Shown here in pieces: positions 12,112 through 27,208 of a stretch of 64,000 nucleotides of DNA. Source of the DNA: Ettlia oleoabundans. Taxonomy: Eukaryota; Chlorophyta; Chlorophyceae; Chlamydomonadales. The notes under the pieces are model-generated. The model searched no databases. It saw only the letters and a list, made by a program, of their open reading frames with translations, and had not been told where the DNA came from. Both the position numbers and the translations under genes were made by a program. Location: the NCBI GenBank assembly GCA_019693395.1, contig JAAMXP010000762.1, positions 1 to 64,000 of the forward strand, given 5' to 3'. Position 1 is the first letter of the stretch, and each line of letters begins with the position of its first letter.

Positions 12112-15100
12112 TCAAGCTGCGGTGTCCGGCTTTCCACCAGCTTCATCATCCTGCGGAGTGATGCTGCGTGAGTGGCAGTCCCCTCCCGCCTGCTCCTCAT
12201 GCAGCAGCGGGTGCAGCAGCTGGCAGTAGAGGGCCCGCATCTTGTGCGCCCACTCCTCAACGTGCTGCTGGGCAGAGGCAGCTCGGTCGCCATCGGGGAA
12301 TGACAGCACCCAGTGACCGCTGCGGCAGGCAGCATGGGGGTGGTGAGTGCTGTGGTAGATGTGTGGATGTTGAAGGCCATGTGGTGGTGGTATGCTGTTG
12401 TGGGTGGGTGGAGTTGGGGGGACGACTTGGGCGAAATATATGGGCGCAGACACTATGGGGCGCCTATACATGCAGCAGCACAGTCACCATACTGGAATGA
12501 AAGATTGCAACCTTCTGTCCCCACAACGGCAGCCCCCCCCCGCCCATTGCCCCGGCTTACCTGACCAGGTGCTTCTGCATGTTAAGCAGCGCGTTGCCGG
12601 GGTGGGAGCCCTGCAGCACCTTGAGCAGCCCACGCAGCGGGGGACGCACCTGCGACCAGTGTGGTGAAAATAAAGGCTCAGTGCTGGGCAGCCACACGCA
12701 CACAGACACAGGCACAAGCAGCGGGCCCAATGAATTGTCTGCCATGGTGGCATGCCATCACGCCCCACAGTTGCTGCCTGTGCCTTTCTTCAGCGCTGTT
12801 AGTGACCTGTTAGCCTGTATGGCAACCGCATGCTGCCTCCTGAGCAGCCACAAACGTCCGCTTGCCTGTATGTGCAGCCAGCGCGGGTGATTGTCGTCCT
12901 GGCGTGGTTGTGCCCCCATGAGCGGCGCCACAGACAGCACCAGGCCCGTCTCAGGCTTGCTGCCTGGACCCGCCACCACACACACAGGCGCGGAGGCAGC
13001 CACCTGCTGCAGCACAGACGCCTTGGCCAGGGCCAGGTCTGTGACAAATGGAACACAAGGCAAGAAGGGGGTGAAAGTCAAGACGCGGATGTAGAGGAAG
13101 GTGCAGTAGAGCGTAAGTGGGGGGTCACACGACACTAAGCAGCACCAGTCGCAATGGTCAACAGCAAGCAACGACAACAACAACAAGCGTTCAAGGCACC
13201 CCCCTGCCCTGCTTTGCAAGGTAAATGGCACCCCTTGTGATTGTGCCCACCTAGCGCCGCGCCTGCCTTGACGTGCGCCGGCAGCCCCTCCACTGCAAAG
13301 CACGCAGCCCGCTCCTGCCCGCGGCTGAAGCACACTGTGCAGTTCATGAGCTGGCTGGATGCCAGGCCGATCTGCGCCGCCTCGCGCACCTCACCCGCCC
13401 GCACATCACTCTCACTCACGGGCGGGCAGGGCGGGGAGAGGGGTATATCACCCTCACAAAGTCCCTGCTGGGTCTGCAGCACAGCCAAGGCCGCCTCAAC
13501 ACACAGGTAGGCCTGCTTGGCGGCAACAGATGCGGCGTCAGGACTGCTGCCAGCAGGCCCGCTCCCTGCTGCTGCTGCTGCTGCTGATGCTGCGGAGGTG
13601 CCCTGCTGCCAGTGCAGCTCCTGGACCAGCACAGCCTGCTGGCATCAGGCGGGGAGCATGGTGGTGGGTGAGCGGTGTAAATAATGGATGAGGGTGTTAA
13701 TCGCGAGCAGCAGGATATGGGCAGCATGCTGAGCCCAGGATTGACAAGTGACACAAACTGCCGCCATGTCCTGCACACCCAAATTGCACCAGCCAGCTGC
13801 CAAACGACTGACTCTCACCCCACATGCCATCTCCCAATCACCCAGCATGCAACTGGCTGCAACTGACAAGGAAAGCGGCTTGCCTGCATCCAGGTCTGTA
13901 CCGCCACATGCACAGAGCCGGGGCCCGACCGCAGTATGGCCTGCCTGCTACGCCCCCACCCAGCTGCCACCATGGGCGCCAGCGCATCGCACCATGGCCC
14001 CTGCAGCTGCTGCTGAAGCGCAGCACGCTGACGCGCAGCCGCCTCTGCTAGCGCCTCCCGCTGCGCGTCACTGAGTGGGGCTCCGCCCTTGCCCACTGAC
14101 AGCAGCTGGTGCAGAAGCCAGCCCAGTGTGGTGAGGCAGAGGGGGGGCAGCAGGTCGGAGCCCAGCAGGCCCAGCAGGCAGCCAACCACCTCGCCAAAGG
14201 CATGCTCAGCGTACGCAGCGGGCGCCGCACCCTGCTGCCGTCGCTGGGCGTGCTGCTGCTGCTGTGGAAACGGCGGCTGGTGCTGGTGCTGGTGCTGCTG
14301 AGACGGCAACGGCAACTGCACCTGCTGCTGCTGCTGCTGTTGCGGCTCTAGCGGCTGATAAGCTTCCTGTTGGGGGGGCGACCCGCGCCCAGGAGGCTGC
14401 TGCTCGGCTACTTGTCGCTGCCCGGTGCTGGGTCGCAACCGTACCGCCAATGAGCCGTCAGGCGACTCCTCGAAACTCAAACGCACATGGCCGGCGTTGC
14501 TGCCGTCCCTGCTGCTGCTGCTGCTGCTGCTGCTGGGGCCACTGCCCTCACCTGCCCCGCTACCATTCTTGCTGCTGCTAGTGCTGCTGTCAAGATGCTG
14601 CTTGCCGTTGCAGGCGGGCAAGCTGTCTGCTGCTGGTGCTGGCTCAAGCCTCTCCTGCTGCTGCTGCTGCCGCCGGGAAGACTGCCTGGCAGCTGCCTCT
14701 GCCACTACCGCCGGCTCCAGCAGCTGACTGCTCGTTGGGCTGTCGCCCACAAGCGCTTGCAGCAGCTGCCGCTGCTTGCGCCGCCGCTGCGACAGCAAGC
14801 CTGCATGTGGTGGCCGCGGCAGTGGCGACTGGTCTTGATGGCAAGTTGGGGGAAGGCTGGAATGGTGGGTGGCAACGCAGCCTGCTTCGGACTGCCTGGC
14901 ACATGCTATCTCAAACACATACTAGCCAACAGGCAGGGGGCCCAGCGGGAGCCCAGCATGCAATCAAGACCTGCTTCTTGTCCAGCTGTCATGTTTAAAC
15001 AATTGCTCAGCCGGACTGTTGGCCGGCCACCCTTTCTGTCCGCCCCTATGGTCAGCCAAATTGTCTGCCGGTACCATAAACCCGCCCATTCAACCACCCA

Positions 15101-18100
15101 GCATCCCACCTAGCCACCCACCCACCCACCTATGAGCTCCAGCTGCTCCTCACTGGCCGCCCGGCTCTGAAGCAGGCAGGCCAGCACACGCACAGCAGCA
15201 GCCGCCACCTGGGCATCAGTGCCGCGCAGCATGCCCAGCAGGGCCTGGCGGTACGCCGCTGGGCTGTACTGCAGACGTATCATCAGCTCCTGAGGCACCT
15301 GCCACTGTAGTGCTACTGCTGGCCCCCCTGCCGCCGGCTGCCCGTTGGGGGAGGCGGGGCGGCTGGTGGCCACGCTGCTGCCGCCGCTGTTGCCAGGGCT
15401 GCCAACTGCTGATCCCCCCAGCAATGCCGACACCAGTACAGCCAGGAGCTGCTCGTCTGTGACGGCCCTGAAAAGGCGCTCAAACACGTACAAGCTACAG
15501 AGGGGCCCCACACTGCCACGCTGCACAGTACGTGCGCCTTTGGCGTCCGCTGGCCCCCACCCCCTGCCGCCGCTGCCAGGCCCTGCTGCGCCGCTCCCCG
15601 CCGCAGTTGCCGCCCCCGCCCCTGCATTTCCCGCTAGTAGTGTGAGTGCCGCAATGTGCTGTGCCGCCACGTCCTCCTGTATCAGCGGCCAGAACAGCAC
15701 CGGCCCCACAAACGCCTGCCACAGACAGTCCAGCAGCAGCGCACGCAGCGCCGGCACGCCTGCACCAGGTGGGCGCACCGGGACGGGACCGGGTGTGCAG
15801 GGCGAGCAGCTGGGTGAGCCAGAGGTTCAACCCAGGCAACCTCCATCTTTGCAAGAAATTGTTGTTGCAAGCAGCATTCAAACACAATGCCCAACCAATG
15901 GTGGCATTATCCACATAACCTCCCTTGACAAGACTCTGCAGGTCCCCCCNNCACGCACACACCACACCACCGTAACATACACCCACCTGTGGCCAGGACG
16001 TCATTGCAGTATGACAGCAGGTCCTCCACCTCGGCCAGGCACGACTCCACAGCACCCTGGGACTGAGGGCTGGACACGTCCCAGGAGGAAAGAAGGCGGT
16101 CCAACACCTGCACACACACGCGCACACACACACACACACGAAGGCATATACGCATAAGGATAGTAGCATGGGCATGCTGTTATACGCAGACTGGCATGCG
16201 TGCTGTGCATGTCGTTGGTGTAAAGTTTTCCAACCCCCGCAGCTCTGTGCTTCAGTGCTGTGGCCTAAAATGTGACTGCATAGTAACTGCATAGCGCTGG
16301 CGCATGCGCCTGCATGACCTGCACCATGACCCACATCCCTGCCCTCCCCCAGCGGTGTATCGATGCCAACCAGGTTGCTCCAAACTTTGCTGCTGCCATC
16401 CTTCCCCCCGTACCCACCTGGCACAGCTCTGAGATGTATGTTGCCAGCTCAGCAAAGTAGGCGGCTGCGGGGCGTGAGGTCACAAACTGCTGCACCGCTG
16501 GCAGGGGTATGGCGTAGACGTTGAGGGTCAGGGTCTTCACAGCGGTGCGCACCATGGGGTCCCTGCGTACCAGGTCACAGGGGGTGGTAGTGACACGCAG
16601 CAGTGGGTATCCACAGAGCTGCAGTGAATGGGAGGAACTGCTTTGAACTGTTAGCCCGCTGGGCGCGTGAAATTGATTTTCCAATCCTCCCCCGTTCCCA
16701 CCTGTGGTTGACAAACTTGATTGACTCGGTGTAGAGTGGGAAGGATGCGGGGCGGGGTGTGCCAGGGGGGGCCCCCGGCGACGCCCCTGGGCGTGGCCCC
16801 GGTGCCTGGAAGAAAAACTGCACCGTCACCTCGTTCAGCTTCAGGCTGATGGCCTTCAGCAGGTTGACAAAGTAGCCCTGCGGGACAAAACAAAGGATGG
16901 AGGGGAACTCATAGCGAGAACAGATGGGTGTATGCAGGGAAAGGGAAGGGAGGGAAGGGCAGGGGGGGTGTCAGATGAGAAGGCAGCGCAGTGCATCGAA
17001 TACCATGACATCGGCGAAAATTGTTGGGATTGACCGAGGGTGTCAGCCAACGCACGTGCGTATGCCAAGCATCGCTCAGGGGAAGAGGGCGATGGCAGGC
17101 ATCCCACAAATGCGCCGTCACGCAGCTGCTGCGCTTTTTACAGGTGTATCATTAACACATCAGACGAGCAGCGGCAGGAATCACAACAATCACGCCTCCG
17201 TTATGAAACTGATGTCACCTTCCCATTCACACCTACCTAAATCTCCCAACTCAATATCGATCATCAACCCATGTCCTCACGCCCCATCCATTGGTGCGCA
17301 CGGATTGCCCCAGTCGGGACCAGCATATTTCAATCACCCATCCACTGGCTTACCCCCACCAACCCACCCCCCACCCTCACCCACCCACCAGCACTTCGTC
17401 GTCCTCGAAGTCGAAGCGCATGGACACAATCTCGTTGATGTGGTTGTTGCTGAACAGGTAGTACACAGTCTGCTGGGTGCGCAGGTTCTGGATCAGGATG
17501 CTCAGGGTCTGCAGCACCTGCAGCACCCAACAGCAAGCGGGCAGGACAGGACAGCGGGGGGAGGCATGACGTGAGGTTGGTACGCTGGGCAGGCGTTGAC
17601 ACAGCCCTGGCAGCCAGAGCCAGACCCTGCGGTTGGCACCCTTCACGTTGACCTCTCAACAAACCCCTGCTCATCAACCCTCCATCTGCGGCGGAACTCG
17701 CAGTGGAATGCAGGCACCTGCATGGCCACGTTGCCGCGGCGGTTGCTGCGCTGCTGCAGGATCTGGTTGAAGTGTGCCAGCAGGTTCTCGGTGAGGAAGT
17801 ACTCAACCATGCTGCTGTCGTGCTGGTCGCCCCTGCAGCCACATACAGCAATGGGAGTCGAAATGTATGATAGTGCTGCAGTGGCAAACGGGGGCGGCTA
17901 TCTTTCTGGGTGCCAGGCGGCGGTAGGCAGGCGGCAGCTGCTGCCGCTCACCATATGACCAACTCGGCAATGGAGCGCAGCGCCTCAACGACCGTGTCCC
18001 TATTTGCGTCAGTCACCACGGGGTTCCGTAGCAGCACACTGTGCAGATATTGAAGCTCCTGCAAGCTGAAGCGGTCATGGGCTCGTCCCCCTCCACCAAA

Positions 18101-18166
18101 CAGGGTGCTCCAAAATCCTCTTTGCCTCCCGGACATCGTGTCAAGCCGCTGGGGGCTCTGCGACAC
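12112..18166 (-). CDS. CLEC16A: CLEC16A / TT9 (GFS9)-like FPL-domain protein
   Basis: A peripheral endomembrane protein family acting in endosome/vacuole traffic and autophagy (CLEC16A in animals, Ema in flies, TT9/GFS9 in Arabidopsis). The twelve exons are 18166-17952, 17832-17718, 17517-17389, 16877-16702, 16562-16418, 16107-15987, 15759-15130, 14800-13884, 13635-13251, 13038-12866, 12649-12561 and 12319-12112 (about 1,100 residues). The FPL domain spans exons 1-5: [37 protein letters not shown], then [20 protein letters not shown] and [18 protein letters not shown]. Exon 8 carries a large Gln/Ser-rich insertion. Two introns (after 13884 and after 12866) appear to use GC donors within CAG|GCAAGC. 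The end of exon 8 is the least certain junction. ATG 18136 is an alternative start 10 codons downstream. Confidence 0.9.
15950..15951. other. Two-base assembly ambiguity (NN)
   Basis: Two N bases lie in the intron between exons 6 and 7 of the CLEC16A-like gene. They do not affect the protein. Confidence 0.99.
16111..16140. repeat. (CA)n microsatellite abutting a splice acceptor
   Basis: On the minus strand this reads as an interrupted GT run ending directly at the CAG acceptor of exon 6 of the CLEC16A-like gene (exon begins at 16107). Confidence 0.9.
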
Positions 18167-18391
18167 GAGCCAATCCTTCGATCAGAAGAAGTGCTCGAGG
18201 ATTGGCATTGTGAAGGTCCAATGCGCAGTTTGTTGTGATGCACGATTGAATGGGCGTCAACTCAAGCATACACTCAAGCATACGAGACAGCCAGGCTGGC
18301 TCGCTGCTGGTGCCATGCTGGGCCACTGGTTGCTAGAAGACGCTATATAATCGACGCACATTTGCGCGTTACAGCAGTCAAAGTCGTTCAA
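18167..18391. promoter_or_regulatory. 225-bp divergent promoter of CLEC16A-like and VMS1
   Basis: The start codons of two oppositely oriented genes are 225 bp apart, so both promoters and 5' UTRs must share this segment. A TATATAA-like sequence occurs near 18343-18350. No other motif was recognised. Confidence 0.6.
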
Positions 18392-21153
18392 ATGGCAAGC
18401 CCCCTCCCTTTGGGCACGTTGTTTGAGCTGCCGCTGGATGCCTTTGGCCAAGGTGCCGGGGCGGCTGGGGAGCTTACTGCAGCGGCTCTGCAGGATCTGC
18501 AGCTGGGTTCCAACAACGGTGGTGCGTCCCTCGCCCAGGCAGAGGCGGAGGTGGCGGGTGCACAAACCGCCACCGCCCTGGTGGCTGCCACACCAGCAAA
18601 CTCTGGCAACCGTCATGGCAGTCCCACGTGCATTGCTTGTGGCATTGGCGTGAATGGTGCACCGGGGTTCACATCAGCAGAGGAGCAGCGGCGCCACTTC
18701 TCTCTGGACTGGCACCGCTTCAACGTCAAGCGACGGGCTGCGGGGCGGGAGCGGGTGGGCGAAGCCGAGTTTGCCGCGCTGCTAGAGGATGAGCGGCAGG
18801 AGGTTGGCAGCATCTCAGGCAGCGAGTCAGAGCAGAGCGATGTAGAGGAGGATGATGTACAGGCGGCACCACGGGGAACACAAACGGCAGGGCCCCAGTT
18901 TGCCTTTGCTGCAGCAGGTGCGGTTGCTGGAGCTTGCTTGCATTGGTGTGCCGGCAAACGTCCCAAGCTGCTTGTGTGCCGCCAACGTTGCAGTTGCTGC
19001 TGTGCTAAAGGTTACCCTGGCTCTGAATGGGCCCAAGAGTACTGTCATGCACATGTTTCTGCACATGCACGTGTACAGCTGGGAGTTCAAGCCTCCATTC
19101 CTCTTCACTGTCGCCTGCCTTGCCTCCTGGTGTTTCCCCCTCCTGGGCCCCCACCACAGACGGCAAGCGGTACGCCTGCTGGCGGCCACTGGTGGCACCA
19201 GACCGCGACCGTGCCACTGCCGGGCCTCCTCCCTCCGCCGAACAGTGCTTAGCGGCCCTACGCAGCGTGCGGCAGCATGGCGGTCGCTGGGCCGTGATCA
19301 TGCTGCGTGGCGGGCACTTTGCAGCGGCGGTATTCAGTGTTGATCCCGCCCGCGTCGCTGACCCGCGGCGTGCTGACAAATTCGAGGCATTGGCCCACAA
19401 GAGCGCGCACAGATATGTGGTCAGGTGCGGACTACCTGGCTTGGGAAAGGGGGGGATGGGTTCAATGGACTGGCATCACTGGCATGTTGAGCCAAGGCCA
19501 TCCAGGCAATGCAAGGCATGGGAGGGGATAACGCCAAGGCGCTAGCTGACACCGTTTGGTTGCATCTTGTCAGCTTACCCAACACTCACGCAGACACGCA
19601 GCCCTGCCATGTTGCCCGTGATCCCCGCCATCCCCCAGGGCTGGCCAGGGCGGCAAGCAGTCGAGCAAGGACGCCGGCGGCAAGTACGCTCGGTCGGCAG
19701 GCTCGCGCCTGCGCCGATACAACGAGGCAGCGCTGCAGCGGGACGTGACAGGTACATGACTGCAATGCCTGATATTGCCTGCCTTGTGTGCCTACGTTGA
19801 ACTACCCCCGTTGCATCTGGGCAGCTGCCTCACTTCTCGTGCCGGAGGCAATCATGCTTTGTAGTCTGGCCACTTTCATACAAAAAGTTGTTGGTGACAG
19901 TTCCTTTCTTGCCTCGCCCATTGTCACTGCATGTCCATTCCTGTGTTCAACTTGCTTTCAAGACTACTGCCCAGCTCTCTCCGTGCTGCTGTTGTTCCCT
20001 GCTGTCGTGCAGAGGCATTGGGTGGGTGGCAGGAGCTTCTGGCTGGTTGCACCCTCATCTTTGTGCACGCACCGTCCTCCAATTGGCAGCAGCTGTTTGG
20101 CGGCGATCAGCCGCTGCTGGACAGGGCAGACACACGCATCAGGTGAGGGGTGAGGGGAGGGTATGCTGACTGCCTCCTCTGCTTCTTGCGATGCTGGAGT
20201 AGAGGTCGGTGTGTAGGAGGGTGGCACAGGGGAGGGGGCGCCCCTAGAGGGGTTGCAAAGTCTGATTGCAGTATGTTGCCTCAAACAACACTGAGAGGTG
20301 GGGGTTGCGTGCTGCGGGCATGTGATGTGGGTACAGGGTGTTGGACCGACAGGAGGAGTTGGTTTTTTGGGTGTCATGGCTGTAATGGCAGGTTGCTGTT
20401 TCCTTTCGGCTGCAATGCATGCCATTCTGCATCAACACGCTGCATGTGCATAGCCACGTGCCACTGTTTGCTGCTTGCCTACACCGAGTCGATTGCTGTG
20501 CCTGCAGGAAGGTGCCTTTCACCACGCGGCGCCCCACCTTCAGTGAGACCAAGCGGGTGCTGCGCATACTGGTCACCCTGTACCTCCTGCCTCACCAGCA
20601 GGCAGAACAGAGCCAACAACAGCAGCAGCAGGGAGCTGCAGATGCAGATGCAGACGCAGCAGTGACACAACAGCGGCAGCTGCAGCAGCAACAGGCGCAG
20701 CAACAGGCGCAGCTGCAGGCAGTGCCTGAGCTGGATGCAGCCGAGGTTGCGGCGGCAGAGGCGGCAGCGGTTGCGGAGGAGGAGGTGAGAAGAAAGAAGG
20801 CTGAGAAGCGTGCGCGGCAGAAGGCAAAGCAGAAGGAGCAGCGGCAAGCGGAGGCTGAAGCCAGCAGGGCAGCAGCGGAGGAGGCGGCAAGGCAAGCGGC
20901 GGATGATGAGATAGGCAGGGCAGCGGCAGCGGTGGCAGCCAAGAGCGGCAAGCTGACTGCAAAACCACCGACCGTGAGCGGCAGCGCCGGCCCCGGCAAG
21001 GCAAGTGGTGGTGCGGCTGCGGCGCCGCCCCGGTTGTCGGCCAAGCCCCGTGCCAATGAGAGTGCTGATGTGCGGCGGGCCCGCTTGGCGGCGGCAGCAG
21101 AGGCGAGGATGAAGGCGCTGCAGGAGGCGGCCAAGCAGCAGCAGCTGCACTGA
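18392..21153 (+). CDS. VMS1: VMS1/ANKZF1-type peptidyl-tRNA hydrolase of ribosome quality control
   Basis: Vms1/ANKZF1 releases nascent chains from tRNA on stalled 60S subunits and recruits Cdc48/p97. The exons are 18392-18917, 19160-19424, 19639-19751, 20013-20142 and 20508-21153 (559 residues). A C2H2-type finger (C80, C83, H102, H108) sits in CIACGIG...HFSLDWHRFN. The VLRF1 (eRF1-like) domain follows: WAVIMLRGGHFAAAVFS, then AHKSAHRYVVR, then the loop RAGQGGKQSSKD with the family's conserved Gln-containing release loop (residues 264-272), then AGSRLRRYNEAAL. The region up to RRPTFSETKRVLRIL closes the domain. A Gln-rich stretch, a charged coiled coil and a p97-binding VIM (R535, A541, A542, R545) form the C-terminus. 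No ankyrin repeats are visible, although animal and yeast members have them. An alternative upstream in-frame start is not ATG. Confidence 0.93.
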
Positions 21154-21741
21154 GCTTCATCCCCATAACTCACCAGCTGCGCTAGCCGCTACGCCAGTAG
21201 TCTGTGCTCCCATGTGGCCACATCACCCCAGACTGACGGCTGTACGGCACTGTGTGGCCCCGGGGTGCGGCGCAGGGAGCTGCACGGCTGCGGGTGGGGC
21301 GGGCACTCTTCCTGGCGGCTGCCGCAGCGTTGGTGATGGCTGTTAGCAGGCAGCCTGGTTCCACACATCGCAGGTGATGCTGCCATGCTTGAAGTGCCTT
21401 GATTCCATGCTAGTTGCACGAAATGCCTGATTGGATAATTGTAAAAGTTTGAGCCTTGGGAGCCTAACACAGAAACACAAAACGATAAGGTGAAACCAGT
21501 AGAATGCTATCTTAAAGCATCAACAAGGGAGACCCACGGTGCAATGCATCCGCCAGTTGAGAAACCCGCAGCCACATGAGTCTGTGGCATTTGGGAGTGA
21601 CAAACAACCTTTTGAAAGGATAAAAGAATTTAGACAAGTTAACGGGCAGGTTTGCTTTTGTTTTGAATAAAATCGATGGAAGGCGCTAGCTTTCAACAGT
21701 GCCGTCAAGGGCTGTGTTTCTCCTCCTTAATAAATAGAGGA
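21154..21741. other. Convergent intergenic region
   Basis: It holds the 3' UTRs of VMS1 (+) and the SGNH hydrolase (-). A TGTAA at 21440-21444 on the plus strand may serve VMS1. No gene is seen. Confidence 0.6.
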
Positions 21742-23172
21742 TCATTGTCTGCTGGCAGTGTTGCTCTTCATAAGGGGCTCCACTGCCCGCTTCAGGTTCT
21801 TGAGCAGGATGCGCTGCCCCAGGGGAGTGGGGTGCACACCATCCTTGCTGTGCTCGGGACGCCTTGGGTTGTAGCCCTTGTCGATCCTCACAAACAGCAG
21901 CCCATGCTTGCGGGCAATGGCACGGTATTTTTTGTTAACGGGACGCATGTCTTCGGGAACCGTCTGGGGCACAGCCACAATTACAACCTTGGAGGTGAGC
22001 TCTGTGCTCTTCAGCCAGCGCACCAACCAGTCCATCAGCTGCAACGCCTCAAGGGAAGTGGTTGATTGGCTTACAATTAAGCAAGTGATCAGTGACTTGT
22101 TGTAATGTGAAGGCAGGTTGACTGGGCAGCAGCCTGTGGTGCACGGGGTTAAAACCTTGGCGAACTGTCAATCATGCATCCTTAGATCCCCCGGCCCCCT
22201 TCCCCCCAACGCCCCTGTGCAAGAGCCACCACTTACTGGCGCGGGGTCGTCTTTCTGCCACCTGACGTTGTTGTAGCCTGCGACCACAAGAAATGGACCT
22301 TGGAATGTGAGCACTCTTCTGTGCTCACAGGTGTCGCCTCTGCGTACTGCCCATGCCGTTTATGCACTCACCGCACATGATGGCAATGACCGTTGGGGCG
22401 TTCTTTGGCAGCTCGCCACCTTTCACGATGCGCCATGATGTCTCCTGCGTGGTAGAGGTACTGGTGGAGGGTTATTAGATCATGTGGGACGAGTGCATTT
22501 GGAGTTGAGGCATACAGTGCCAAGGCGTAACATGGATCACCCAACATATACAATGAACTGCTGATGTGGTCGGCACCAGCATCAGGCAGTGTCCACTCAC
22601 CTGCATGGTGCTGCCGCCCATGCCGTACGGCGATGCGGTATATCCTTTGAAAATCTGCAAGGTATGTTGGCAGTGTTGGTAGATGCTTTGGGTTCCAACA
22701 GCGCTGTCTGCCTTGCCGTTTATTCCACCTCCTGAAGCTATGCCCAGCCGGTTGCTAGGTTGGCAGAGGCGACTGTATGTGGAGCTGCCAGGCAATCCAT
22801 TTAGGCGAACGATATAAACGTCAGCATGGCCACGACAGCTACCCGCCAGCCAGCCATGCGGCAAGCACGCCCACTACACGCCCACCTGCCCTGCCAGCCA
22901 CCCACCTTGTCCCACACTCGCTTGCGGGTATCCCTCATACCCGCCGTCATGCTGTCACCCCACAGCACCAAGTCGTACGCCTTGCCGGCCTTGTTCATGC
23001 TCTTGACCTCCTTTACGTTTGCTTCATAGCTGACCTGGGCCTTGTAGCGCTGCGGCAGTTTCATGCGCACCCAGGAGGGGATGCTGGGGCCCCGCCTCAG
23101 CAAGATGCGCCGTGCTGCCGCATCTGATAGGGGGTCCTCAGGCAGCGCCGCGACATCACCTGCATCGTCCAT
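21742..23172 (-). CDS. SGNH/GDSL-type hydrolase
   Basis: An esterase/lipase-fold protein; the substrate is unknown. The exons are 23172-22906, 22654-22601, 22444-22372, 22277-22237 and 22038-21742 (243 residues). Block I reads YDLVLWGDSMTAGM with the nucleophile Ser in GDS. The block III position reads PTVIAIMCGYNNVRW, where Asn replaces the common GTND. Block V reads SKDGVHPTPLGQRIL with the catalytic Asp and His. All three catalytic residues are therefore present. The central segment TSKVVIVAVPQTVPED fits the beta-strand before block V. No signal peptide or membrane segment is obvious from this start. An additional upstream exon carrying one cannot be excluded, since CAG at 23166-23164 could be an acceptor. 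Confidence 0.85.
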
Positions 23173-24448
23173 AAAACCATTGGGCGGACTTTATTCTGGC
23201 TTGGTTGCACATATGAAGTTGCATCATTATAGCAGGCAAGTGGTTGAATATTCTTTCTCGGCAGTTGCAGCTGCTCTCTAGCTGATAGCTGCCCTGCTAT
23301 CTTTACTTGTGTGGCGCTTCGTGATTCTCACCTGCCATATACGCAAGCATAAGCGAAGCGAAGAATATATGGAGGTGGCATTTAGCCCGATCCGACCACA
23401 TGTTTGCGCCCACCCCTGGCGTTTCTAACCCAGGGTGGCTGAACCTTTCACTAACTTGATAGTTGAGTCGATCCAAGGCTATGCAAGCGACAAGAGTGTC
23501 AGGGGATGACCAGTGTCACCAGGGGCGGTCAAAACTAAGCGGCACCCCCTTGCCACGTAAGACCAGCGAGGAACTCACCCTCCGTATCCGGGGCGGGCTG
23601 CATTTGCCTGATATCCTTGGACCTTGGATCCAACCGTGTTTCCGGAGCAGGCAGCCGCCGCAGCATTATGCCGAAGTCCCGGCCGGGGGAAGGCAGCTAG
23701 CCGGTTCCGCCGGCGGCAACGCAGCAGGCCCAGCACTAGATGTCAGCCTCACCCAGGAATCAGCAATCTCGATGGTATGGCTGCCCCCACACCTTACATG
23801 GGGGGCTCTTAGGGTTGTGATGTCGCAACATTACACAGGCGACTCGCAGTTGTGAGTCTGACATTCCCGCAATCAACGAAGGCGCAGCGGGCCAACGACG
23901 GCTCAGCCAGGGGCGGACGGCGGCAGTGCTGCAGTGCCAACGACAGAGGCTGTGAACACCACGTCCGCTTGCAGGCTCCAGGAAAGTAGTCTCCTAGTTG
24001 TTTTTCAAATTCTAATACCTTCAGAGTGACTTCTTGTGACTTTGATTGATGGTTTGAGCTGATGTTGCGCCTGACGGTGGCCAATTCCCCAACCCTCCAG
24101 GCGGTTGTGCCCCATCCACGACCCTGTCACAAGCTTCCCCCGGGGGTGTAAGCAACCCTATCACACAGAAAGTTAGGAGATCTGTTGGTGGGCGTGGTGA
24201 AGGATTGGGGCTGCTCCCGCATGCATGCATGCTCCCAACATGTACTGCCCTCGGAGTACGACAACCTGCGAGAGCCCGTTCTCTTTGTGCCAACTGCAGG
24301 AAAGCATTGACGCAGCCCATCCAAATTGGGAGCTGGTAAAGCGGGCGCCTGCCGAGCAAGCGCATCCTTCAGGAGGTCGTCTATAGTTGAGGCATTGCCG
24401 CCCAGTAATTGCTGTTGAGAACGAGTACCTCTGCTAAAGCCCGGAGCT
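23173..24448. other. Divergent intergenic region, no gene seen
   Basis: This lies between the SGNH hydrolase (-) and the RPAC19-like fusion gene (+). Open frames of up to 201 codons overlap it but lack recognisable domains. Promoters for both genes are expected here. Confidence 0.55.

Positions 24449-27208
<2,760 letters not shown>

Noticed and set aside
18392..18917. Long read-through of VMS1 exon 1 past 18917
   Set aside because: The frame continues to 19252, but joining 18917 to 19160 restores the family sequence (PQFAFAAADGKRYACWRPL), and the read-through does not.
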